In this document: positions 17,165-26,332 of the stretch, one piece after another
Position numbering within the stretch: position 1 is the first letter of the stretch
Layout: every line of letters starts with the position of its first letter
Origin: CAZVRZ01 sp964629965
GTDB lineage: Bacteria > Chloroflexota > Anaerolineae > Anaerolineales > UBA4823
DNA: 32,619 nucleotides
Direction of reading: 5' to 3'
NCBI GenBank assembly: GCA_964629965.1
Contig: CAZVRZ010000059.1
Span: forward strand, 1-32,619
The notes under the pieces: generated by a model
What the model was told of the DNA's origin: nothing
The model's database searches: none
The model's input: only the letters and a program-made list of their open reading frames with translations
Position numbers and translations under genes: made by a program

Positions 17165-18580
17165 GTGATGAGGACGATGGCTGCTCTTCTGCTGATGGTT
17201 TTTGCGCTGCTGTTGGTCTGCCGCGCCAGTTCAAGCGAGGCGCTGCCCACGCGGGCGGCGCCGGGCACAGCCCAAGACGGGGTGTTTTACGTGTCCCCCA
17301 ACGGGAACGATACCAACCCTGGCACGCTGGAGCAGCCCTGGCAGACGATCCAAAAAGCCGCCGCAACGCTGGCCGCGGGGAATACGGTCTACATCCGGGC
17401 GGGGACTTATTTCGAGCAGGTGATCCCGCAAAATTCGGGGAGCAGCGGCCAATTCATCACCTATGCTGCCTTTCCGGGCGAAACGGTGATGATCGACGGC
17501 AGCGGGGTGGACGTGCCGGAGTATACCGGGTTGTTCTATATTGTGGATCGGGATTACATCCGGGTTACGGGCCTGCGCGTGATCCATTCCAGCTATTACG
17601 GCATCGATGCCGAAGATTCCAGTTACATCACCATTGACCACAACTACACCTACGATACCTATACCTCCGGAATTTCTTCTTGGGGCAACAGTCATGTGTT
17701 GGTGGATAGCAACGAAGTGGTGGGGGCATGCACCGGCCCATTGCAAGAACATATTTCGATCAGCAATACCGATACCTTCGAGGTGCGCTTCAACCATGTG
17801 CATGATGTCATGCCGGGGACGAACGGGAAAGAGGGCATGTCGATCAAGGACGCTTCGATGCACGGGAAGGTGTACGGCAACCGGGTAAACAACCTCAACG
17901 AGGTGGGCATCTATATCGACGCGGAGGCGGAGCACCTGTACGATGTGGAAGTCTATGGGAACATTGTCCACGATATTCCGGCGATGGGTTTTGCGCTGGC
18001 AAGCGAAGCGGGCGGGACGCTGGAGAACATCCGCCTGCACAACAACATCGCCTATAACAACCAGGTTGGCCTGTGGCTTTCGGCCTGCTGCAGCGCTGCG
18101 CACCCCTTTATCGATATCACCATCCAGAACAATACCTTTGCCTACAACGGCCGCGATGGCTGGGGCGGGGGAATTGGCATTGAGAACATCCAACTACAGA
18201 ACGTGGTTATCCGCAACAACATCTGCAGCCAGAACGTCTACGGGCAGATGACGTCGGACCCGGTGATCCTGGCCCAAATCCACGCCGATCACAACCTGAC
18301 GGACGGCGAGCGAGACATCGAATTCGAATTCTACGGCACCGGCGACCTGAGAGATGTCTCCCCGGCCTTTGTGAACCCGGCCGCGGGGAATTTTCACCTG
18401 CCGGCCGGCTCTCCGGCGGTAGATGCAGGTTCGCCGGATGGCGCGCCGTCCTTCGATTACGAAGGCGACCTCCGCCCGCAGGATGGCAACGGCGATGGCT
18501 ACGCGGGGTACGACATCGGCGCGGACGAGGTGACGGCAAACACCAGGCGGGTGTATTTGCCTGTTGTGATCAGGCATTGA
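17165..18580 (+). CDS. Secreted right-handed beta-helix protein
   Basis: A 471-aa exported protein. The N-terminal signal peptide runs about 1-25 (MAALLLMVFALLLVCRASS). The opening FYVSPNGNDTNPGTLEQPWQ and TIQKAAATLAAGNTVYIRAG is the entry motif of the pectate-lyase-like parallel beta-helix (DUF1565 type). Asn-rich rungs (IRLHNNIAYNNQ, IDITIQNNTFAYN) follow, then a 'DxGSPD...YDIGADE' end cap. The last residues VYLPVVIRH match the Chloroflexota C-terminal tail. AGGAGG lies 6 nt before GTG 17165; ATG 17168 is equally possible. It may bind or cleave polysaccharide, but no catalytic residues can be assigned. Confidence 0.88.
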   Translation: MMRTMAALLLMVFALLLVCRASSSEALPTRAAPGTAQDGVFYVSPNGNDTNPGTLEQPWQTIQKAAATLAAGNTVYIRAGTYFEQVIPQNSGSSGQFITYAAFPGETVMIDGSGVDVPEYTGLFYIVDRDYIRVTGLRVIHSSYYGIDAEDSSYITIDHNYTYDTYTSGISSWGNSHVLVDSNEVVGACTGPLQEHISISNTDTFEVRFNHVHDVMPGTNGKEGMSIKDASMHGKVYGNRVNNLNEVGIYIDAEAEHLYDVEVYGNIVHDIPAMGFALASEAGGTLENIRLHNNIAYNNQVGLWLSACCSAAHPFIDITIQNNTFAYNGRDGWGGGIGIENIQLQNVVIRNNICSQNVYGQMTSDPVILAQIHADHNLTDGERDIEFEFYGTGDLRDVSPAFVNPAAGNFHLPAGSPAVDAGSPDGAPSFDYEGDLRPQDGNGDGYAGYDIGADEVTANTRRVYLPVVIRH

Positions 18581-18615
18581 GAGATGCCGGGGAAGGAATC
18601 GAAGGAGAAAATCTG

Positions 18616-20453
18616 ATGAACCGCTATCGTTTCTCAAAGATATCCATCTTTGTGATCTCCCTGCTGATCCTGGTCACCTGTGCGCCAATACAGCCCCGTC
18701 CCTGGTCAACCAACGCGGCGCCTATCCCATTGACGCCTGCCATGGCCTCGCTCTCGCCAGCTCTGCCCACTGCCGGGGCAGACCCGGTGCTCCATTTTTC
18801 GGATATCACCAGCGGTCCCAAGAACGAGAACAGCGATCGCTCTGCAGGGCGCAGCGGCGTGGATGGAGCCATCGTAACCCTCTGGGGCATAATTTGGGCA
18901 GCACACAGGGCGGCAGCAAAGTGTACGCCAATGGGGTGGAAGCGGCTTCCTACTATTATTGGGGCAATGCCACAACCCCGGCCGACCTGCATACCTTTCA
19001 CCAAATGCAGATGGTCTCCTTCCAGGTCAGCCACCTGGCCCAGGATGGCCTGGGCTCGATCTCCGTTGTCGTCAATGGCAAAACCTCCAACGCCCTGCCG
19101 TTCACCGTGCGCGCCGGGAACATTTATTTTGTCACGACCGGCGGGAACGACGACACCGGCAATGGTAGTTGGGATTCGCCCTGGCGAACGATCCCGTATG
19201 CCGCCAACAGCCTGGCTGCGGGTGATATTGCTTACATCGGTGATAGGGTAGATCAAACAACAGAAATCGACTACGGCGCGGCGGTCAACCTGGGCAGTGA
19301 TGGAACAGCAAGCCTGCCCAAAGCACTCATTGTTTACCCGGGGGCTGTTTCGAACGTAGGCCACGCGGCCATCGAGCGCGCTTTTTGGGTGTGGAATGGC
19401 GATAGCGGTGGATATTCCGTTAATTGGATATTGTCCAAATTCACCATCACGACCGGACAGGTAGGCATACCAGCCCAGAGCGGATTCCGGGCAGTGGGAA
19501 ACTACATCACAGCTCCCAACGGCGATGGCATGGATGGGGCCATTGGCGTCTGGGGAAATAACACGGATATCCTGGGCAACGAACTGGAAAATATCGGTTC
19601 GGCGAACTGCTCAAAGCTTTATCACGCCATCTACGGCTCAGGTGTCAGGCAAGATGATCCGCCGCGTGCTCCAAACGAGTCCAATCGCGAGATTGCCTGG
19701 AACTACCTCCACGATAATCTTTCCAACCGCGCCATCAATATTTACAGCGAGCAGGCCAATTCAGCCTATATCCAACAGCACCGCGTCCACGACAACGTGA
19801 TCGTCAACCAGCGCGGCGACGGCATCATGCTTGGTTACTACGTGACAGGGGATAATTGGATCTACAACAACCTGATCATCCACGCCGGCCTGGGACCAGA
19901 ATGGAGCGATGACGCCTCCTATCATACCGGTATTCGGATCAACACCGGCCACGAAAATATCTCGCAAACGGCTGTCTATATTTACAACAATACCTTGTAT
20001 GGCAATGGCTGGTCAGGCGCGGCGCTGCCTGGCGAGACCGGCAGCGTGTTGTTTGACCAGGAGGCGCTGGAACGCTCGACCACTGTGTACTTCAGTAACA
20101 ACATCATCTATTCCACCAGCGAGCCGTATATGGCGGGCGAGTCGGCTGAACTGCCCACAGGAAATCACCTGAATTGTTGGTACGGAGATGGCAGCCCTCC
20201 AACCTGGGACAGCGTGGCCATCAACGATAACCCCGCCTTTGTCAACGCGCCCACCTTCGATCTCCAACTCCAGAACGGCAGTCCGTGTATGGATGCCGGC
20301 AAGAATGTGGGCACGGTGGTGAGGCGAGACCTGCTGGGCGCAGCGCGCCCGCAAGGGATTGCTTTCGATATCGGAGCGTACGAGTATATTACCGGTACGG
20401 TGACGGTTTTACCGGCGATATTTTTGCCACTGATCATGCGGAGCGCGGGGTAA
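18616..20453 (+). pseudogene. Secreted beta-helix protein with N-terminal TIG-like domain, frameshifted
   Basis: Two frames form one protein of about 612 aa. The first (18616 to about 18887) carries a hydrophobic leader (FVISLLILVTCAP, possibly a lipoprotein). The second runs to 20453, and one missing base near 18886-18890 joins VTLWG to a following HNLGSTQGGSKVYANG, an IPT/TIG-like fold. The beta-helix follows from NIYFVTTGGNDDTGNGSWDS with Asn-rich rungs and the DIGAYEY cap, ending IFLPLIMRSAG. The leader GAAGGAGAAAATCTG resembles that of the preceding beta-helix gene 36 nt away, suggesting duplication. No other lesion is seen, so the frameshift may be a sequencing error. Confidence 0.8.
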
Positions 20454-20517
20454 TTATCTGACCCATCGTAAAAAATCGGCGCGCTAATAATGCGCATCTA
20501 GCTTGCACAGTTGGAGT

Positions 20518-20766
20518 ATGAAAGACATGCAATCTGTTCCATACATCAATGCCTGGAAGCGGTTGTTGGCTCAACAGCATGACGCTGAAGAGGCCGGTTT
20601 GATCGCGGGGCGCATCCAAGTTCGTTATGCCGCGCTGCTACGTCAAAAGCCGCAAGCAGCCAATTCCTCTCGTTGGCTGCGAACCAAGACCATAGGCCGT
20701 GGGGATGCGGTCGGTGATTTTCGCTGGAAAAGGAGAACCGGCAGTGCAATTAGCGGTTCTGTCTGA
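20518..20766 (+). CDS. Doubtful small ORF upstream of the phosphoesterase
   Basis: A possible 82-aa basic protein (start MKDMQSVPYINAWKRLLAQQ) overlapping the next gene by 23 nt. The stretch RIQVRYAALLRQKPQAANSSRW faintly recalls the N-terminus of L-2-amino-thiazoline-4-carboxylate-hydrolase-like proteins, so it might be the stump of a longer gene. The evidence is thin: no good ribosome-binding site and a low-complexity end. Confidence 0.3.
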   Translation: MKDMQSVPYINAWKRLLAQQHDAEEAGLIAGRIQVRYAALLRQKPQAANSSRWLRTKTIGRGDAVGDFRWKRRTGSAISGSV

Positions 20767-21616
20767 CATTCATGGCAATCTGCCCGCTTTAGAAGCTGTG
20801 CTGAACGATCTTCAGCAGTATTCGGTAGACGGTATCGTTGTCGCAGGAGACATTGTCAACGGTGGCCCACAACCAGTTGAGACGCTTCAACGCCTGAGGG
20901 CACTGGATAGTTTGATGATCCGCGGGAATGCCGACAATGCCCTACTGAAATATGCCACTGGTGAAGCGCCGTCTAGCCGCTATACCTGTCGGCAGTTTGC
21001 ACTGCTGAGATGGACACATCGTCATATTGACCGAGAGACGCTTGACTTTGTCAAGGCACTTCCCGAACAGAGAACAGTGTCATTGCCTGGTGCAGCCGTT
21101 ATTCGAGTTGTCCACGGCTCGCCGCGCCATGTATCCGAATCCATCTTCCCGGATCACGACGCGGCAATGCTGGATGCGGTTCTGGCTCAAATCAGCGAGC
21201 CGGTCCTGGTATGCGGGCATACCCATCTCCCCTGGCAGGTAGAGCAAAACGGCCGGCTTGTTCTGAATCCGGGGGCAGTCAGCGGGCCACTCAATGGCTT
21301 TGTGGGCGCCCAATACGCGTTATTGACTTGGCAAAACGATCATTGGCTGGGCACACACCAGGCTATCGCTTATAACCTTGAGCATATCCGCCAGGTCTGT
21401 CAAGAAAGCGGTTTTTTAGAAGAGGGGGGAGCGTTTGCGCAAGCTGTCTTACTCTCTATTGAAACGGGACAGGATGTTCTTGAAAACTTCTTCACCTATG
21501 CATATGGCTTAGCTGCCCAAACCGGCTCCCCAGACAGCGACTTTGTCCCTGATGATATCCTGGATCAGGCAACGGCCTCTTATCCCTGGCCCAGCCAAGG
21601 TAAAGCAGGCCAATAG
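20744..21616 (+). CDS. YfcE/MJ0936-type metallophosphoesterase
   Basis: A 290-aa calcineurin-like phosphoesterase, probably a two-metal phosphodiesterase. Motifs in order: LSDIHGNLPALEAVL (D-x-H), VVAGDIVNGG (GD), RGNADN (GN[H/A]D), VVHGSPR, and CGHTHLPW (GHTH). The C-terminal 80 residues are an extension over the compact YfcE length. GTG 20744 is chosen because AAGGAG lies 8 nt upstream and it begins at the first strand; the frame is open further to 20699. The cyclase gene follows 28 nt later, probably in one transcript. Confidence 0.9.
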   Translation: MQLAVLSDIHGNLPALEAVLNDLQQYSVDGIVVAGDIVNGGPQPVETLQRLRALDSLMIRGNADNALLKYATGEAPSSRYTCRQFALLRWTHRHIDRETLDFVKALPEQRTVSLPGAAVIRVVHGSPRHVSESIFPDHDAAMLDAVLAQISEPVLVCGHTHLPWQVEQNGRLVLNPGAVSGPLNGFVGAQYALLTWQNDHWLGTHQAIAYNLEHIRQVCQESGFLEEGGAFAQAVLLSIETGQDVLENFFTYAYGLAAQTGSPDSDFVPDDILDQATASYPWPSQGKAGQ

Positions 21617-21644
21617 ATCATCGTTTCTCAAGCAGGAGGTGCAA

Positions 21645-22196
21645 ATGCCGTCACTCGATTCCAAAATCAAGATTGAAGAGCACGTGATCATGTTTGTTGA
21701 CGTACATAATTACTCCCGGGCTTTTGACGATCCTTTGAAGAATTATGAATTCTTGCAGGAAATGTATGAAAAGCTGGGGGATCTCATCGTTAGCGCCGGT
21801 GGGGAAATCATCAAGTATTTAGGGGATGCCATTCTGAGCATCTTCCCTGCTGATTGGGCCATCCAGGCCGTAGCCTGCGGCCACAAAATGCGGCAGGTTT
21901 TTACAGAAATGGTAGTAAAGCATAGCCTGCCGGAAGAGATCGTGCTGGAAGTTGGCCTTGGCGCCGGTCAGATCGTGGTTGGAATGTGTGGGCATCGAAC
22001 CTTGCGGCAGAAAGATATTTTTGGCGAGGAGGTCAATCGCGTGGCACAGATCGGGCACTATCGTGGTGTGGCGATCACCGAGCCGGTCTACGAACAGATC
22101 AAAGCCAGCCACCAGACCCGACAGCTACCGGATTTGAAGACGAAAAGGCCCGGGCAAGTATTGAAGATTTGGGCAGTGGCGGAGCCGCCCAAATAG
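21645..22196 (+). CDS. Class III adenylate/guanylate cyclase catalytic domain protein
   Basis: A 183-aa stand-alone cyclase homology domain. Metal-binding Asp19 (MFVDVHNYS) and Asp61 (KYLGDAIL) are present, as are the purine-specifying Lys57 and Asp124 and the transition-state Asn131 (DIFGEEVN). The expected transition-state Arg four residues on is Gln135. AGGAGGT precedes ATG 21645. It would form a homodimer in the cytoplasm making cAMP if active; the missing arginine makes a weak or non-catalytic role possible. Confidence 0.88.
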   Translation: MPSLDSKIKIEEHVIMFVDVHNYSRAFDDPLKNYEFLQEMYEKLGDLIVSAGGEIIKYLGDAILSIFPADWAIQAVACGHKMRQVFTEMVVKHSLPEEIVLEVGLGAGQIVVGMCGHRTLRQKDIFGEEVNRVAQIGHYRGVAITEPVYEQIKASHQTRQLPDLKTKRPGQVLKIWAVAEPPK

Positions 22197-22268
22197 GCGG
22201 TGACCTAAGAACGCTTCAACCGTATTTTATACCAAACCTAGCAGATTATTTAGAACGGTCAGGTACAT

Positions 22269-23537
22269 ATGCGCATCAATCTTTTAATTTTCGGTACACG
22301 TGGAGATGTCCAACCTGCTGTTGCCTTGGGCGTTGGGCTAAAAAAGGCTGGCTGCGATGTGCGCCTGGGCGCTTTCGAGGAATTTCGCTCATTGGTGGAG
22401 GCGCATGGGCTGGGCTTTATTCCATTGAGCGGGAATGTGCCGGGGCTGCTGAACCAGGGTGCAGGGAAAAAGACGTTTACCGGAACTGTCTTTCTTGAAC
22501 TGCTAAAACTGTTTCAGAAAATGGTCTCGACCATGTTTACAGAGTTCTGGCAGGTGAGCCAGGACTGTGACTTGTTGATCAGCAACGCCGCGACGACCAT
22601 GGTCGTGGAGCCGGTGGCAGAAAAATTGCAAATTCCCCATATCGAAACCAGCGTCTTTCCCGGTTTACCGACCCGCGCCTTTCCGTCCTTCTTCGGACCC
22701 TGGCCGCCCAGCCTGGGGGCGCCAAGCAGCGGCCTGGCCGGGCAGATGAAGGGTGCGCTCAATTGGTTTAGCTACAAACCGGTAAACTGGGCAGTGGCAT
22801 TGGGACTGCGGCCAATCATCGAGCGCTGCCGCAGGGATATTCTTGGACTGCCGGCAAGGAAATCGCAGCTGACCGGCAGGCCAATCACGCCAATCCTGTG
22901 TGGCTACAGCCAGCACGTCTTGCCCCGGCCGGTGGAGTGGGGAGAGCACGTTCACATGACCGGATACTGGTATCTCGATACACCGGGTTTTGAGCCGCCG
23001 CCTGACCTGCAAGCTTTCCTGGAGGCAGACACGCCGCCGGTGTATATCGGTTTTGGCAGTATGCCCAGCCAAAAGCCCGAGCAGGTGACCAGCATGATCA
23101 TCCAGGCGCTGGACCTGGCCGGGCAGCGCGGCATCCTATTCACCGGCCGCGGCCCTTTGGGTCGAGGGATGGCGCAGCAGTCCTCCACACAGCCGGTGTA
23201 TTTTGTCGAGTCAATCCCGCACGATTGGCTGCTGCCGCACACGGCGGCTGTCGTTCATCACGGCGGGGCGGGCACGACCGCGGCCGGGATTCGGGCGGGC
23301 ATTCCATCTATTTTGGTTCCCATCGGCGCCGACCAGCGCTTGTGGGCTTTTCGGGTAGAAACGTTAGGGGTTGGGCCGACGCCGATTCCGCGTTCGCGGC
23401 TGAGCGCCGAAGGGCTGGCAAAGGCAATCACGCAGGCGGTGGGCGACCCAGCGATGCGCCAACGCGCGGTTGAGCTAGGAGAGAAGATCCGCGCAGAAGA
23501 TGGCGTGGGAGAGGCGGTGAGGATCATCTGCCGGTAG
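22269..23537 (+). CDS. UDP-glycosyltransferase, GT1/GT28-like (sterol/macrolide glucosyltransferase family)
   Basis: A 422-aa GT-B enzyme. The N-terminal domain opens INLLIFGTRGDVQPAVALGV, typical of GT28/GT1 lipid and sterol glucosyltransferases. The C-terminal donor-binding domain carries VYIGFGSMPS, then HHGGAGTTAAGIRAGIPSIL with VPIGADQRLWAFRV, the nucleotide-sugar binding signature with the conserved HHGGAGT and DQ residues. It likely glycosylates a lipid or secondary metabolite; the acceptor cannot be told. It follows the cyclase by 72 nt. Confidence 0.92.
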   Translation: MRINLLIFGTRGDVQPAVALGVGLKKAGCDVRLGAFEEFRSLVEAHGLGFIPLSGNVPGLLNQGAGKKTFTGTVFLELLKLFQKMVSTMFTEFWQVSQDCDLLISNAATTMVVEPVAEKLQIPHIETSVFPGLPTRAFPSFFGPWPPSLGAPSSGLAGQMKGALNWFSYKPVNWAVALGLRPIIERCRRDILGLPARKSQLTGRPITPILCGYSQHVLPRPVEWGEHVHMTGYWYLDTPGFEPPPDLQAFLEADTPPVYIGFGSMPSQKPEQVTSMIIQALDLAGQRGILFTGRGPLGRGMAQQSSTQPVYFVESIPHDWLLPHTAAVVHHGGAGTTAAGIRAGIPSILVPIGADQRLWAFRVETLGVGPTPIPRSRLSAEGLAKAITQAVGDPAMRQRAVELGEKIRAEDGVGEAVRIICR

Positions 23538-23562
23538 ACAGATGCCATTTTACTGCCTTAAT

Positions 23563-24348
23563 TTACTCCGGCGTGTAGCCCAGGCGAGCGGAGATGGAAC
23601 CGGTTATCTCCAGGAGCAGGGGAGATAATTCATCAATGCGCGCCATGGAAAGCCGGTAAGCCGGGCTGGATACGCTGATAGCGGCAAAAGCGCGGCCGGT
23701 GCGGTCGAAGATCGGCGCACCTGCACAGCGAACGCCTTCTTCGTTTTCTTCATCATCGACGGCGTACTTTTGCCGGCGGATCTTGTCCAGCTCTTCGATC
23801 AGGGCAGCCCGCTCGGTGATCGTCTTGGGCGTCAAGGCAACCATCTCGATCTGTTCGATCATCTCAGCTTGCTCGTCGGCAGGCTGGAAGGCCAGGAGCG
23901 CTTTGCCCATGGATGTGGAGTAAAGGTTATTGCGGGTACCGATGACGCACGAGGTGCGGATGGCCTGGGTGCTTTCGATCTTGGCGATGTAGAGGATCTC
24001 GGCATCGTCCAGGGTGGAAAGGTAGACCGTTTCGTTGGTCGCGTCGCCCAAGCGGCGCAAATACGGCCGGGCCAACTCGGGCAGGTCGATCGAGTCGAGC
24101 AGCTTTCTGCTGAGGCTGAGGGCCTGGGCGCCGAGGCGAAAGTAAGGCCCGTTCACCTGGGTAACGTAGTCACGGGCAGCCAGGGTGGTCAAAAGCCGGT
24201 ATGCCGTTGGACGGGAAATCTTACACAAGCCGGCCACCTCCGAGGCGGACAGCGGGCGATCTGCATCGGCCACGCATTCCAGGACGGCCAGGGCTTTTAA
24301 CACCGTCTGGGAAAATTCCGATTCGTTGGTTGCATCTTTTAGCGGCAT
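23563..24348 (-). CDS. IclR-family transcriptional regulator
   Basis: A 261-aa regulator with an N-terminal winged HTH (LSASEVAGLCKISRPTAYRL, then LTTLAARDYV) and a C-terminal IclR effector domain (ETVYLSTLDDAEILYIAKIE, SMGKALLAF, GAPIFDRTGRAFAAISVS). IclR proteins often control sugar-acid catabolism, which fits the adjoining kduI and dehydrogenase genes. ATG 24348 is used; the frame is open to a TTG at 24381. It is the last gene of the minus-strand locus, 95 nt after kduI. Confidence 0.92.
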   Translation of the reverse strand: MPLKDATNESEFSQTVLKALAVLECVADADRPLSASEVAGLCKISRPTAYRLLTTLAARDYVTQVNGPYFRLGAQALSLSRKLLDSIDLPELARPYLRRLGDATNETVYLSTLDDAEILYIAKIESTQAIRTSCVIGTRNNLYSTSMGKALLAFQPADEQAEMIEQIEMVALTPKTITERAALIEELDKIRRQKYAVDDEENEEGVRCAGAPIFDRTGRAFAAISVSSPAYRLSMARIDELSPLLLEITGSISARLGYTPE

Positions 24349-24443
24349 ACGGTTATCTGCTTTCCAGGTCTTGCGATTCAAGATATGCTGCAGCGCAGCG
24401 GTGATATTGTATCATTCCTCTTGGCCAATGCACCCGGCAAAAT

Positions 24444-25274
24444 CTAAATGAATGCGTTTTTAGGAGCAGGATCCATGTCATCGAAATCCTGGTTCTCGCC
24501 CCCCATAGCCCAGACGAAACTGTAATTGCTGGTGCCGGCGCCGGCGTGGATGGACCAACTGGGAGAGATGACCGCCTGCCCATCCCTGACCACAATATGC
24601 CGGGTCTCCTGTGGCTGACCCATCAGGTGAAAGACCAGATTGTCAGCGGCCAAATCGAAATACAGATACACTTCGGAGCGGCGTTCGTGGGTGTGAGCGG
24701 CCATGGTATTCCAGATGCTGCCGGGGGCCAATTCGGTGAAGCCCATCACCAACTGGCAGCTTGGCACACCGCCCGGATGGATATATTGATAGATCGTGCG
24801 TACGTTGGCCGCCTCCTGGCTGCCAAGATCCACCCGCCTGGCCTGCGCCCGGGCGATATGCGTCGTGGGGTATACTTTGTGGGCCGGAAGGCTGATGAGA
24901 TAGAAGCGGGCCGGGTGCCCGGGGTTGGCGCTCGAGAAGTAGATTTCCTGGCTGCCCCGGCCAATATAGAGCACATCCTGGTAGGCCATCGGATACTCCT
25001 GGCCGTCGACGGTGAGGCTGCCCTGCCCACCGGTATTGATCACGCCGGTTTCTCGCCGCTCGGAAAAATACTGGGATTTCAACTCTGCACCGGCTTCCAG
25101 GCGCAGAGGCTGCTGGGTTGGCACGGCTGAGGCCACGATCATGCGATCAACGTGCAGATAGACCAATTTGATCTCAGCGGGGGTAAATAAGTCAGCGATC
25201 AGGAATTCATTCCTGATTTCAGAGGTATTCATCCTGGCAAAGGTTTGGGGGTCTCGCGAATATCGAGTTTCCAT
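24444..25274 (-). CDS. kduI: 5-dehydro-4-deoxy-D-glucuronate isomerase (4-deoxy-L-threo-5-hexosulose-uronate ketol-isomerase)
   Basis: A 276-aa cupin-fold isomerase converting 4-deoxy-L-threo-5-hexosulose uronate to 3-deoxy-D-glycero-2,5-hexodiulosonate, the step after unsaturated uronide cleavage in pectin and glycosaminoglycan breakdown. The family motif YFSERRETGVINTGGQGSLT, the zinc-site stretch MAAHTHERRSEVYLYF and the ending FVWAMGGENQDFDDMD are clear. Length matches the family. It follows the dehydrogenase by 38 nt in the same orientation. Confidence 0.95.
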   Translation of the reverse strand: METRYSRDPQTFARMNTSEIRNEFLIADLFTPAEIKLVYLHVDRMIVASAVPTQQPLRLEAGAELKSQYFSERRETGVINTGGQGSLTVDGQEYPMAYQDVLYIGRGSQEIYFSSANPGHPARFYLISLPAHKVYPTTHIARAQARRVDLGSQEAANVRTIYQYIHPGGVPSCQLVMGFTELAPGSIWNTMAAHTHERRSEVYLYFDLAADNLVFHLMGQPQETRHIVVRDGQAVISPSWSIHAGAGTSNYSFVWAMGGENQDFDDMDPAPKNAFI

Positions 25275-25312
25275 TTACCGCTTCCTCCGGGCAAGCCGTT
25301 GGGGCGCAGGCC

Positions 25313-26317
25313 CTAGCTGTTCAAGATTGTTTGCCACACGACCTCGTCAACGGGGATGCCATTGGCCAGGTTTTCCTGGCGGGTTTTGAGAACGCGCTCG
25401 CCGGGGAACATGACGGGTGCATCGGGCGAATCGGGCCTGGAGAGGTGCAGGTCGGCGACAATGTTTTGGACGACCTGTTCGGCCCAGGCGGCGCCGTCCG
25501 GTTTGGAGATGTCAAAAGCGATGAACACTTGCGATTGGCCGTGTTCGGCTTCGGGTCGAATCTGGTAAGTGGCCTGGCCGCCGGAGAGCAAGGTGGCGGT
25601 CATATCGAGCAGCAAAGCCAGCCCGGAACCTTTCCAATAGCCAATCGGCAAGGCGCGCCCCGATTCCAGGATCACGGCGGGATCGAGGGTGGGCCGGCCA
25701 TCCTGGTCGATGCCGCCGGGCACAGGCAATTTCTCGCCGCTGCGCCGGAGCACTTCTAACTTACCAAAAGAAAATTGGCTCATGGCAATATCCAGCACCA
25801 CCGGGCCATCACGGCGCGGAACGGCCAGCACCAGGGGGTTGTTGCCCAGGCGAATATCCCGGCTGCCGTAGGGCGGCATGGTGGCAACTGCATTGGTCCA
25901 GCACAATAGGACAAAGCCAGCGCTGGCGGCCATCTGGCCATATGCGCCAGCCCGCATCCAGTGGTTGGTATTGCGCAGCCCCACGCACCCCAGGCCGTGT
26001 TGCCGGGCCAGCTCCATTGCCCGGTTGGCAGCGGCCATGGCATTGAGGGGACCCGGCCCCAGCCTGGCGTCCCACTGTTCCCAGGCGCCAAATGCGGCGA
26101 CCATCTCGGGTTCGGCATCTACCTTGATAAAACCCTGGACGATCTGCCCGAGCAAAGCCGGAAAGCGATTCCAACCGTGAGAGGCCACCCCATCCAGGCT
26201 GTTCTGGGCAAGAATATCGGCCAGGAGCTCGGCTCGCTCTGGGGTCAGGCCGGCCTTCACCAGGGCCCGGCGGAACTCGTGTTTTAGATCATCGAAAGGG
26301 ATGCGGATTGTTCCCAT
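25313..26317 (-). CDS. yiaK: Malate/L-lactate/2,3-diketo-L-gulonate dehydrogenase-family reductase (YiaK-like)
   Basis: A 334-aa NAD(P)H-dependent dehydrogenase of the Ldh_2 family. Signature pieces are LAQNSLDGVASHGWNRFPAL (catalytic His in the SHG motif), GLRNTNHWMRAGAYG and GNNPLVLAVPR, and a C-terminal IGYWKGSGLALLLDMTATLL. Within the family it most resembles YiaK. In this setting it may reduce the diketo product of KduI, in place of an SDR-type KduD, or another uronate ketone. It starts 15 nt after oppF ends. Confidence 0.88.
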   Translation of the reverse strand: MGTIRIPFDDLKHEFRRALVKAGLTPERAELLADILAQNSLDGVASHGWNRFPALLGQIVQGFIKVDAEPEMVAAFGAWEQWDARLGPGPLNAMAAANRAMELARQHGLGCVGLRNTNHWMRAGAYGQMAASAGFVLLCWTNAVATMPPYGSRDIRLGNNPLVLAVPRRDGPVVLDIAMSQFSFGKLEVLRRSGEKLPVPGGIDQDGRPTLDPAVILESGRALPIGYWKGSGLALLLDMTATLLSGGQATYQIRPEAEHGQSQVFIAFDISKPDGAAWAEQVVQNIVADLHLSRPDSPDAPVMFPGERVLKTRQENLANGIPVDEVVWQTILNS

Positions 26318-26332
26318 TGGATCACACTCCCA

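Noticed and set aside
17231..18193. 320-aa minus-strand frame
   Set aside because: Antisense shadow (His/Val/Arg-rich) of the beta-helix gene.
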